From: Solen grandis
Taxonomy: Eukaryota; Mollusca; Bivalvia; Adapedonta; Solenidae
Assembly: GCA_021229015.1 (NCBI GenBank)
Contig: CM037781.1
Coordinates: 66,404,656 to 66,468,655 of the forward strand
Reading direction: 5' to 3'
DNA: 64,000 nt
The notes beneath the pieces are model-generated. The model saw only the letters and a list, made by a program, of their open reading frames with translations. It did no database searches and had not been told where the DNA came from. Of this stretch, positions 47,345 through 59,288 are shown one piece after another. The position numbers were made by a program, and so were the translations under genes. How positions within the stretch are numbered: position 1 is the stretch's first letter; every line of letters begins with the position of its first letter.

Positions 47345-49511
47345 TTTTTATTATTATTTTTCTAACCCTTTTTTGTGAACGGCATATCACCATGATAGAA
47401 AAAAGCCACAATTATGAAATTTTTACCAGTTCCTTATATTTATGTGAACTTGATCCTAACGTTGAGAAAATTTTCATTTTTGTCTTATTTTTGCCGCTAG
47501 GGGGCGCTTTGAATTTTTTTTACAAATGCTAATAACTCTGTTATTTGAGGTCCGATTCAGATGTGGTTTTTTGCATTGTGTTCCTTGTCAAAAACCTAAT
47601 CAAATATGATAGGTCACAAAAATCTGCGTATATAAAACTTTTTGACTACGGAAGGTTGAACGTTCGAACCTCGCAAAAAACAGTGAAAATGAGGGTAGGT
47701 CTACAAAAAAAGTGCCCATTTTTATTGGAGTTGAGATAAAAGAATTTTGTTTGTTGCATATGATTCGCAAGACATATACGCACAAAATATATGGGGTGGC
47801 GAATTCGGGAGATGCATGGTTTGTTCACAGTACGCGGTCAACCTTAACCAATATTTTCGAAAATCAACATTTTCAAAGCATGACTGTTAAGATTTTTTGC
47901 AGCTCCTGACTTTATTTTTAGTTCAATTTCTATGAAATTTTCACATTTAATGTAAAACTATGTTCTTAAGTGTCACATAATATAAAAAGTAAAAATGTAT
48001 TGTAAAGGTCAAGGTCATATTAGGATTATTGTATATCAATTCGGCTTGAAATAGCTCAAAATTAAAAAACAATTCATAAACAATATATGAACAAAAGATT
48101 TAGTTTTAGAAAAGTTCTTTCTAATGATGTTTAGATTTTGAAGATCGGACTTGATTTGGTCATTTTACGGCAGTCTGAAGTTTGATCTTTTTCAGGAATA
48201 ATTGTAAATCAGTATTTTTGCTTCAAATTGTGATTTATAAGAAATATATGATTCAATAGCGCTTTCTTATACTTGATTGAACTATTAACTGCATTTCTAA
48301 GTACCTTATGGTAAAATGTTAATAAATTTTGTTTCTCATTTTGACGCTAGGGGGCGTTTTGTTAAAAGTCACTAGGGGCTAATAACTCTGTTATTTGAGG
48401 TCCGATTCAAATGCGGTTCTTTGCATTGTGTTCCTTGTCAGAAACTAAATAAAATATGAAAGGTTTCAATAATTTGCGTAATAAAACTTTCGTGCTACAG
48501 GAGGTTGAAAGTTCGAATCTCGCAAAAACTGTGAAATGAAGGTAGGTCTACGAAAAACCTACCCATTTTATTCAGAGATGAGATAGGAGAATTTTGTTTG
48601 TTGCATATGTTTCGCAAGACATATACGCACAAAATATATGGTGTGGCTATTTTGAGAAATGCATGGTTTGTCCACAGTATGCGGTCAAACTTCACCAATA
48701 TTTTGAAAATCAAATTTTAAAAATAACTTTATTTTTTTATAAAATAAAATCATAGAAAAAAAAAAAACAGCGAAGATATCAAATGAAGGTCATATACCAA
48801 TTTTTTTTTTTATCGGCATAAAATAGCTTCAAATCTAAAAATATTTTATAAAAAGTATATGAAGAAAAGTTTTAGTTTGTGAAGAGATCTTTCCATTGGT
48901 GTTTAGTTTTTGAAGATCGGGGTTGAATTGGTTGAGTTATGACAGAAAGGCGAAAAGTGTACTTTTAACGAAATTGAAACGCTGTAGTTTCATGAACTTT
49001 GAGCCAAAAATTATGATTTCTTCAGCATTAACACACTGAAAAGTGAAGTGATGTATACTGCAAGGAATACTTGTTTGGTCACGTGATTATGATTTCATAC
49101 ATATTTAAGCAGAAATTATTTAAAAAATCATATAAAATCGACAAGTTGATGTTTGGAGTTGAAATTTGCAAGAATGCCGTAGACTACAATGTGCAAAAAG
49201 TCCTGAAAAATTCAAGTGATTCCGTCAACAAACATGGCAGATATTCATGTTTTTCGGATAAGGGCTTGTATACGAAAATCTAGCAATTTGAAGTAAGGGA
49301 AGAAGGCGGTTATTTGGTTGGTTACCCACGATCCGGACGTTCCTACGCAGGAAAGAGTGCCCGTGATGAAAGGTGAATTGCGATGCGTATTTGAGAGAAT
49401 GAGGTGCATTTTAGGATGCAATGGTGTACACCAGGACCGATAAGCACATTGCCTTAGTTATAACGGCTTTCTTCAAACTTTTATTAGGGCTTTCAGCCTC
49501 AAGTAGAATTA
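47345..49511 (+). repeat. Family C unit 2, ending in unrelated sequence
   Basis: Its first 700 bases are nearly the same as unit 1 and the last part of the window (sites at 47494 and 63730 lie in matching context). From about 48950 the monomer pattern stops. The stretch 48960-49511 does not match the other units and has no hairpin-CTAG end. A 70-codon frame (49071-49283) in it resembles nothing known. Confidence 0.75.
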
Positions 49512-51089
49512 TTAGGTTTTCGCATCGCAGTGCGAAAACCTATTGTTCTTCTTCTGTTTTATTTTTAGGTTTTCGCATCGCTTGCGAAAACCTATTGTTC
49601 TTCTTCTGTTTTATTTTTTTTTTTTTATTATTATTTTTCTAACCTTTTTTTGTGAACGGCATATCACCATGATAGAAAAAAGTCACATTTCTGATTTTTT
49701 TACCACTTTTGTCCTATGATCTGAATTTGATCCTAACGTTGAGAAAATTTTCATTTTTGTCTTAGTTTTGCCGCTAGGGGGCGTTTTGTAAAAGTTACTA
49801 AGGGCTAATAACTCTGTTATTTGAGGTCCGATTCAAATGCGGTTTTTTGCATTGTGTTCCTTGTTAGAAACTTAATAAAATGTGATAGTTACAAAAAAAT
49901 TGCGTATATAAAACTTTCGTGCTACAGGAGGTTGAATGTTCGAATCTCGAAAAAACGGTGAAATGAGGGTAGGTCTACGAAAAAAGTCCCCATTTTATTC
50001 AGAGATGAGAGAGGGGAATTTTGTTTGTTGCATATGATTTGCAAGACATATACGCACAAAATATATGGTGTGGCAATTTTGAGAAATGCATGATTTGTCC
50101 ACAGTTCGCGGTCAAACATAACCAATATTTTCGAAAAATCAACATTTTAAAAGCATGACTTTAAGGTTATTTGCAGCTCCTGATATTATTTTTTATTCAA
50201 TTTTCATCATTTTTTCACTGTTAATGCATTTTTATAAAACAAATAAAATCATAGAAAAAAAATCACCTATAATATGCAAAGGTCAAGGTCATATACCAAT
50301 TATTATTATTTATATCGGCATAAAATAGCTCCAAATCTAAAAATATTTTATAGAAAGTATATGAACAAAAGTTTTAGTCTGTGAAGAGATCTTTCCATTA
50401 ATGTTTAGTTTTTGAAGATCGGACTTCATTTGATCAAATGACCACAGTCCAAAGTTTGATCCTCTTATCAAACAATTGTATATCCATATGTTTCCACTTT
50501 TTTGCTGTTCCTGACTTTATTTTTTGTTCAATCTTCATCGTTATTTCACTGTTTATGCATTTTTATAAAACAAATAAAATCAAAGAAAAAAAATCAAGCA
50601 TAATATGTAAAGGTCAAGGTCATATACCAATTATTATTATTTTTATCGGCACAAAATAGCTCCAAATCTAAAAATATTTTATAGAAAGAATATGAACAAA
50701 AGTTTTAGTCTATGAAGAGATCTTTCCATTAATGTTTAGTTTTTGAAGATCGGACTTCAATTGATCAAATGACCACAGTCCAAAATTTGATCCTCTTATC
50801 AAACAATTGTATATCCATATGTTTCCTCTTTTTTGCTGCTCCTGACTTTATTTTTTGTTCAATCTTCATCATTATTTCACTGTTTATGCATTTTTATAAA
50901 ACAAATAAATCATAGAAAAAAGCAAGCATAATATGTCAAGGTCATATACCAATTATTGTCATTTTTATTTGCACAAAAAAGCCCCATATCTAAAACGATC
51001 TAATATGATACGTTTCAATTTCTGTTGCTTAAAAAAGTGATTGAATTGCGAAAACCGATGATATCGCAATTCTGATTGCGATTCTAGTT
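49512..51089 (+). repeat. Family C unit 3, with two opening hairpins
   Basis: It starts with two tandem copies of the opening block (TTAGGTTTTCGCATCGCAGT... at 49512 and AGGTTTTCGCATCGCTTGCG... at 49567), each followed by TTGTTCTTCTTCTGTTTTAT. One CTCF-like site (49771) is followed by three successive copies of the GCTCCTGACTTTATTTTT to GATCGGACTTCA segment (about 330 bp each). The unit ends ATCGCAATtctgATTGCGAT then TCTAG at 51087. Confidence 0.85.
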
Positions 51090-53973
51090 AGGTTTTCGCA
51101 TCGCTTGCGAAAACCTATTGTTCTTCTTCTGTTTTATTTTTAGGTTTTCGCATCGCAGTGCGAAAACCTATTGTTCTTCTTCTGTTTTATTAGGTTTTCG
51201 CACGCTGCGAAAACCTTTGTTATTGTTCTTCTTCTGTTTTATTTTTTTTTTTTTTATTATTATTTTTCCGTCTCTTTTTTGTGAACGGCATATCAACAAG
51301 ATAGGAAACAGTCACAGTTCTGATTTTTTTACCAGTTTTGTCCTAGGATCTGAATTTGATCCTAACGTCGAGAAAATTTTCATTTTTGTCTTAATTTTGC
51401 CGCTAGGGGGCGTTTTGTAAAAGTGACTAAGGGCTAATAACTCTGTTATTTGAAGTCCGATTGAAATGCGGTTTTTTGCATTGCGTTCCTTGTCAGTTAC
51501 TTAATAAAATATGATAGTTTTCAAAAAGTTGCGTATATATAACTTTCGTGCTACAGGAGGTTGAATGTTCGAATCTCGAAAAAACTGTGAAATGAGGGTA
51601 GGTCTGCGAAAAATTTATCCACGTCTTTCAGGAATGAGATAGGAGAATTTTGTTTGTTGCATATGATTCGCAAGACATATACGCACAAAATATATAGTGT
51701 GGCAATTTTGAGAAATGCATGGTTTGTCCACAGTATGCGGTCAAACTTTACCAATATTTTCGAAAAGTCAACATTTTCAAAGCATGACTTTTAATGTTAT
51801 TTGCAGCTCCTGACTTTATTTTTTATTCAATCTTCATCATTTTTTCACTGTTAATGCAGTTTTATAAAACAAATAAAATCATGGAAAAAAATCAGCCATA
51901 ATATGCAACGGTCAAGGTCATATACCAATTATTATTATTTTTATCGGCATAAAATACCTCAAAATCTAAAAATATTTTATAGAATGTATATGAACAAAAG
52001 TTTTAGTCTGTGAAGAGATCTTTTCATTGGTGTTTAGATTTTGAAGATCGGACTTCATTTGATCAAATGACCACAGTCCAAAGTTTGATCCTCTTATCAA
52101 ACAATTGTATATCCATACGTTTCCTCTTTTTCGCTGCTCCTGACTTTATTTTTTGTTCAATCTTCATCATTATTTCACTGATTATGCATTTTTATAAATC
52201 AAATAAATTCATAGAAAAAAATCAAGCATAATATGCAAAGGTCAAGGTCATATACCAATTATTATTATTTTTATCGGCATAAAATAGCTCCAAATCTAAA
52301 AATATTTTATAGAAAGTATATGAACAAAAGTTTTAGTTCTTTAAGAGCTCTTTCCAGTGATGTTTAGTTTTTGAAGATCGGACTTGATTTGGTCATATTA
52401 CGGCAGTCCAAAGTTTGATCCTTTTTTGGAATAATTGTAAATCAGTTTTTATGCTTCAAATTGTGATATATAAGAAATAGAATGTTCGACTAGTGCGACT
52501 TGCGTACTTGATTGAACTATTTGCTGCATTGCTAGGTACCTAATGGAAAAATTGTAATCAATTTTGTTTCTCATTTTGCCGCTAGGGGCGCTTAGCTTGA
52601 AAGCACTCTTCTACTTATAACTCAAAAAGTTAAAGCCTGATCCAAATGCGGTTTATTGCATTATGTTTCTTGTTGATAGCCTAATAAAATATGATAGTTT
52701 CTAGGTATGAGTGGCTGAAACTTTTTGAGCTAGCAACGGAAGGTTGAAAGTTCGAACCTCGCAAAAAAACTGTGCAGATGAGGGTATGTGTACGAAAAAC
52801 CTATCCGTTTTTGTTAGACATCAGATAGAAGAATTCTGTTTGCTGCAAATGATTTGCAAGACATATACGCACAAAATATATGGGGTAGCGAATTTAATAA
52901 ATGCATGGTTTGTCCTCTAGAAACGGTCAAACTTCACTAAATTTTAGGAAAAATTAAAATTTCGAAAAGATGTTTTTTGTCGCTCCTGACTTTATTTTTA
53001 GTACATTCTTCATGATATTTTCACAAGTTATGTATTGTTATGTTTTAAAGGGCCTCACAATTAAAAAGTTAAAATGAAATTTCAAAGGTCAAGGTCATAT
53101 TACGATAATTGTGTTTTTATTCGGCTCCAAATAGCTCCAAAACAAAAAATATTTTATTGAAAGTATATAAACAAAAGATTTAGTTCTTGAATAGCCCTTT
53201 CCAGTGATGTTTAGGTTTTGAAGATCGGACTTGATTTGGTCATATTACGGCAGTCCAAAGTTTGATCCTTTTTTGGAATAATTGTAAATCAGTTTTTATG
53301 CTTCAAATTGTGATATATAAGGAAAAGAATGTTCGACTAGTGCGACTTGTATTCTTCATTGAACCATTTGCTGCATTTCTAGGTACCTAATAGTAAAATT
53401 TTACTCAATTTTGTTTCTCATTTTGCTGCTAGGGGGCGCTTGGCTTGAAATCACCCTTTATTACTAAAATAATTAAAGTCTGATTTTTATGCATTTTTTT
53501 GCATTCTGTTTCTTGGTGACATCAATTTGAAACAACACTAAAATATTTATGCGATATTTCATGAAAATGATAGTAATTCAATGCAACATTAGTTCGTTAT
53601 AATGTTAAGTGGCATATCGCATTGTCGCGTGTCATTTTATACTGTTGTGTGTCGTTTGCAATTGTTGTTTATCGTGTACAATTGTCGTATGTCACCCTCA
53701 TAAAGCAACACACACATATAATGTTGCAGTACCCGAAGTCTGTAAAAAAAGTTTTCAAGTTAGCGACTACATTACAGACAGGTAATACTTAAAAGTATTC
53801 TTCTTGGTAAAAAGTCTGCTTAAACATTGCGACAAAAATGTTTGAAAGATCACTGTATTCAACAGTATTCAAAAAGCCATTGAACGAAGAAATATGTTTT
53901 TCGAAACATGTGACTCGAGAACTGAATGGAATTGCTTTTGCGAAAACCGATGATATCGCAATAGCGATTCTAG
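51088..53973 (+). repeat. Family C unit 4 (2886 bp)
   Basis: After the three hairpins it reads TTTTTCCGTCTCTTTTTTGT and ATCAACAAGATAGGAAACAG, which marks the 'CCGTCTC' subtype. CTCF-like sites are at 51400, 52579 (one G fewer) and 53428. It ends ATCGCaataGCGAT then TCTAG. It is nearly identical to unit 6: the minus-strand frames at 51551-51754 and 56867-57070 translate to the same 67 residues. Confidence 0.9.
51090..51240 (+). repeat. Three consecutive opening hairpins
   Basis: The blocks AGGTTTTCGCATCGCTTGCG, AGGTTTTCGCATCGCAGTGC and AGGTTTTCGCACGCTGCG each fold onto GCGAAAACCT and each is followed by TTGTTCTTCTTCTG (the third has TTGTTATTGTTCTTC). They start at 51090, 51141 and 51191, about 50 bp apart. 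The loops differ while the stems are kept. Confidence 0.9.
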
Positions 53974-56492
53974 TTTTTAGGTTTTCGCACCTCGCAGTGC
54001 GAAAACCTATTGTTCTTCTTCTGTTTTATTTTTTTTTTTTTTTTTTTTTATTATTTTTCTAACCTTTTTTTGTGAACGGCATATCACCATGATAGAAAAA
54101 AGTCACATGTATGAAATTTTAATCAGTTATTACCACGTATTTGAACTTGATCCTAACGTTGAGAAAATTTTCATTTATGTCTTACTTTTCCCGCCAGGGG
54201 GCGTTTTGCATGAAATGTATTAATGGCTAATAACTCACTTATTTGAGGTCCGATTCAAATGCGGTTTTTTGCATTCTGTTCCTTGTTGATAGCAAAATAA
54301 AATATGATAGGTTTCGAGGGTACGTGTCGCTGAAAGTATTTGAGCTACAGAAGGTTGAAAGTTCGAACCTCGCAAAAAACTGTGCAAATGAGGGTAGGTC
54401 TACTAAAAACCTATCCATTTTTGTTAGAGATCAGATAGATGAATTCTGTTTGCTGCAAATGATTTGCAAGACATATACGCACAAAATATATGGGGTGGCG
54501 AATTTAAGAAATGTATGGTTTGTCCTCTGGAAACGGTCAAACTTCACTAAATTTTAGAAAAAGTTAAAGGTTCAAAAACATGTTTTTTATCGCTTCTGAC
54601 TTTATTTTTTGTTAATTCTTCATGATATTTTCACAAGTTATGTATTGTTATGTCTGAAAGGGGATCACAATTAAAAAGTTAAAAAATAAATGAAAAGGTC
54701 AAGGTCATATTACGATTATTGTGTTTTTATTCGGCCCCAAATAGCTCCAAAACTAAAAATATTTCTTTGAGAGTATATGAACAAAAGTTTTAGTTATTCA
54801 AGAGCTCTTTCTAGTGATGTTTAGTTTTTGAAGATCGGACTTAATTTGGTCATTTTACGGCAGTCCAAAGTTTGATCCTTTTTTGGAATAATTGTAAATC
54901 AGTTTTTATGCTTCAAATTGTGATATATAAGAAATAGAATGTTCGACTAGTGCGACTTGCGTACTTGATTGAACTATTTGCTGCATTGCTAGGTACCTAA
55001 TGGTAAAATTTTAATCAATTTTGTTTCTCATTTTGCCGCTAGGGGGCGCTTAGCTTATAAACACTCTTCTACTTATAACTCAAAAAGTTGAAGTCTGGTT
55101 CAAATGTGGTTTGTTGCATTATATTCCTTGTTGAAAGCCTAATTAAAAATGATAGCTTCTAGGTATAAATGGCTGAAACTTTTTGAGCTAGTAACGGAAG
55201 GTTGAAAGTTCGAACCTCGCAAAAAACTGTGCAAATGAGGGTAGGTCTACGAAAAACCTACCCATTTTTGTTAGACATCAGATAGAAGAATTCTGTTTGC
55301 TGCAAATGATTTGCAAGACATATACGCACAAAATATTTGGGGTGGCGAATATTTACTCAATTTGGTTTCTCGTTTTGAAGCTAGGGGGCACTTAGCTTGA
55401 AATCACTCTTTATAACTAAAATAATTGAAGTCTGATTTTATGCAATTTTTTTGCATTCTGTTCCTTGGTGACATCAATTTGAAAGAACACTAAAAAATTA
55501 ATGCAATATTTCATATAAATGATAGTAATTCAATGCAACATTAGTTTATAATAGTGTTGCGTGGCATAATACCTTGTCGCGTTTTATTTTAAACTGTTGT
55601 TTGTCGTTTGCAATTCTTGTTTATCGAGTACAATTGTCGTATGTCGCCATCATAAAGCAACACACACATATAATTATGCAGTACCCGAAGTCCGTAAAAG
55701 GAGTTTTCAAGTTTGCGACTACATAACAGACAGGTAATACTTAAGAGTATTCCCTTTGGTAAAAAGTCTGCTTAAACATTGCGATAAAAATGTTTGAAAG
55801 ATCACTGTTAAAAGTATTCAACAAGCCATTGAACGAAGAAATATGTTATTCGAAACATGCGACTCGTGACTTGAATGGAATTGCTTTCGTGAAAACTGAT
55901 GATATCGCAACTACATAACTGACAGGTAATACTCAACAATATTCTTTTGGGTAAAAAGTCTGCTTAAACATTGTGACAAAAATGTTTGAAAGATCTTTGT
56001 TAATAGTATCAACAAGCCATTGAACGAAGAAATGTTTTTCAAAACATGCGACTCGTGACTTGAATGGAATTGCTTTCATTAAAACTGATGATATCGCGAC
56101 TACATAACTGACAGGTAATACTCAACAACATTCTTTTGGGTAAAAAGTCTGCTTAAACATTGCGACAGAAATGTTTGAAAGATCGCTGTAAACAGTATCA
56201 ACAAGCCATTGAACGAAGAAATGTTTTTCGAATCATGCAACTTATGAACTGAATGGAATTGCTTTTGTGAAAACCATTGGTATCGCGACTATATAACTGA
56301 CAGGTAATACTCAAAATTATTCTTTTGGGTAAAAAGTCTGCTAAAACATTGCGACAAAAATGTTTGAAAGATCGCTGTTAACAGTATTCAACAAGCCATT
56401 GAACGGAGAAATATGTTTTTCGAATCATGCGACTAGTTAACTGAGGTAAATTGCTTTTGCGAAAACCGATGATATCGCGATAGCGATTCTAG
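53974..56492 (+). repeat. Family C unit 5 (2519 bp)
   Basis: It opens with one hairpin (53979) and a T run, then the 'CTAACC' subtype (ATCACCATGATAGAAAAAAG). CTCF-like sites are at 54191 (CCGCCAGGGGGCGT), 55036 and a degraded one at 55378. The end carries a sub-array of 188-bp repeats. It is matched by unit 7. Confidence 0.9.
55700..56492 (+). repeat. 188-bp sub-array at the end of unit 5, about 4 copies
   Basis: CGACTACATAACTGACAGGT-type starts occur near 55719, 55909, 56096 and 56285. Each repeat continues with GGTAAAAAGTCTGCTTAAAC, TTTGAAAGATC, CAACAAGCCATTGAACGAAG and ends GAAAAC(T/C)GATGATATCGCGAC. The last copy instead ends in the terminal hairpin and CTAG, so the array is an amplification of the unit's own 3' end. 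Confidence 0.88.
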
Positions 56493-56539
56493 TTAGGTTT
56501 TCGCATCGCTTGCGAAAACCTATTGTTCTTCTTCTGTTT

Positions 56540-56573
<34 letters not shown>

Positions 56574-59288
56574 TATTATTTTTCCGTCTCTTTTTTGTGA
56601 ACGGCATATCAACAAGATAGGAAACAGTCACAGTTCTGATTTTTTTACCAGTTTTGTCCTAGGATCTGACTTTGATCCTAACGTCGAGAAAATTTTCATT
56701 TTTGTCTTAATTTTGCCGCTAGGGGGCGTTTTGTAAAAGTGACTAAGGGCTAATAACTCTGTTATTTGAAGTCCGATTGAAATGCGGTTTTATGCATTGC
56801 GTTCCTTGTCAGTTACTTAATAAAATATGATTGTTTTCAAAAAGTTGCGTATATATAACTTTCGTGCTACAGGAGGTTGAATGTTCGAATCTCGAAAAAA
56901 CTGTGAAATGAGGGTAGGTCTGCGAAAAATTTATCCACGTCTTTCAGGAATGAGATAGGAGAATTTTGTTTGTTGCATATGATTCGCAAGACATATACGC
57001 ACAAAATATATAGTGTGGCGATTTTGAGAAATGCATGGTTTGTCCACAGTATGCGGTCAAACTTTACCAATATTTTCGAAAAGTCAACATTTTCAAAGCA
57101 TGACTTTTAATGTTATTTGCAGCTCCTGACTTTATTTTTTATTCAATCTTCATCATTTTTTCACTGTTAATGCAGTTTTATAAAACAAATAAAATCATGG
57201 AAAAAAAATCAGCCATAATATGCAACGGTCAAGGTCATATACCAATTATTATTATTTTTATCGGCATAAAATACCTCAAAATCTAAAAATATTTTATAGA
57301 ATGTATATGAACAAAAGTTTTAGTCTGTGAAGAGATCTTTCCATTGGTGTTTAGATTTTGAAGATCGGACTTCATTTGATCAAATGACCACAGTCCAAAG
57401 TTTGATCCTCTTATCAAACAATTGTATATCCATACGTTTCCTCTTTTTCGCTGCTCCTGACTTTATTTTTTGTTCAATCTTCATCATTATTTCACTGTTT
57501 ATGCATTTTTATAAAACAGATAAATTCATAGAAAAAAATCAAGCATAATATGCAGAGGTCAAGGTCATATACCAATTATTATTATTTTTATCGGCATAAA
57601 ATAGCTCCAAATCTAAAAATATTTTATAGAAAGTATATGAACAAAAGTTTTAGTTCTTTAAGAGCTCTTTCCAGTGATGTTTAGTTTTGAAGATCGGACT
57701 TGATTTGGTCATATTACGGCAGTCCAAAGTTTGATCCTTTTTTGGAATAATTGTAAATCAGTTTTTATGCTTCAAATTGTGATATATAAGAAATAGAATG
57801 TTCGACTAGTGCGACTTGCGTACTTGATTGAACTATTTGCTGCATTGCTAGGTACCTAATGGAAAAATTGTAATCAATTTTGTTTCTCATTTTGCCGCTA
57901 GGGGGCGCTTAGCTTGAAAGCACTCCTCTACTTATAACTCAAAAAGTTAAAGCCTGATCCAAATGCGGTTTATTGCATTATGTTTCTTGTTGATAGCCTA
58001 ATAAAATATGATAGTTTCTAGGTATGAGTGGCTGAAACTTTTTGAGCTAGCAACGGAAGGTTGAAAGTTCGAACCTCGCAAAAAACTGTGCAGATGAGGG
58101 TATGTGTACGAAAAACCTATCCGTTTTTGTTAGACATCAGATAGAAGAATTCTGTTTGCTGCAAATGATTTGCAAGACATATACGCACAAAATATATGGG
58201 GTAGCGAATTTACTAAATGCATGGTTTGTCCTCTAGAAACGGTCAAACTTCACTAAATTTTAGGAAAAATTAAAATTTCGAAAAGATGTTTTTTGTCGCT
58301 CCTGACTTTATTTTTAGTTCATTCTTCATGATATTTTCACAAGTTATGTATTGTTATGTTTTAGAGGGCCTCACAATTAAAAAGTTAAAATGAAATTTCA
58401 AAGGTCAAGGTCATATTACGATAATTGTGTTTTTATTCGGCTCCGAATAGCTCCAAAACAAAAAATATTTTATTGAAAGTATATAACAAAAGTTTTAGTT
58501 CTTGAATAGCCCTTTCCAGTGATGTTTAGGTTTTGAAGATCGGACTTGATTTGGTCATATTACGGCAGTCCAAAGTTTGATCCTTTTTTGGAATAATTGT
58601 AAATCAGTTTTTATGCTTCAAATTGTGATATATAAGGAATAGAATGTTCGACTAGTGCGACTTGTATGCTTCATTGAACCATTTGCTGCATTTCTAGGTA
58701 CCTAATAGTAAAATTTTACTCAATTTTGTTTCTCATTTTGCTGCTAGGGGGCGCTTGGCTTGAAATCACCCTTTATTACTAAAATGATTAAAGTCTGATT
58801 TTTATGCAATTTTTTGCATTCTGTTCCTTGGTGACATCAATTTGAAACAACACTAAAATATTTATGCGATATTTCATGAAAATGATAGTAATTCAATGCA
58901 ACATTATTTTGTTATAATGTTAAGTGGCATATCGCATTGTCGCGTGTCATTTTATACTGTTGTGTGTCGTTTGCAATTGTTGTTTATCGAGTACAATTGT
59001 CGTATGTCATCCTCATAAAGCAACACACACATATAATGTTGCAGTACCCGAAGTCTGTAAAAAAAGTTTTCAAGTTTGCGACTACATTACAGACAGGTAA
59101 TACTTAGAAGTATTCTTCTTGGTAAAAAGTCTGCTTAAACATTGCGACAAAAATGTTTGAAAGATCACTGTATTCAACAGTATTCAAAAAGCCATTGAAC
59201 GAAGAAATATGTTTTTCGAAACATGTGACTCGTAAACTGAATGGCATTGCTTTTGCGAAAACCGATGATATCGCATTAGCGATTCTAG
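56493..59288 (+). repeat. Family C unit 6 (2796 bp)
   Basis: One opening hairpin at 56495, a long T run (about 30), then the 'CCGTCTC' subtype. CTCF-like sites are at 56716, 57895 and 58741, the same spacings (1179 and about 847 bp) as in unit 4. It ends ATCGCattaGCGAT then TCTAG. Confidence 0.9.
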
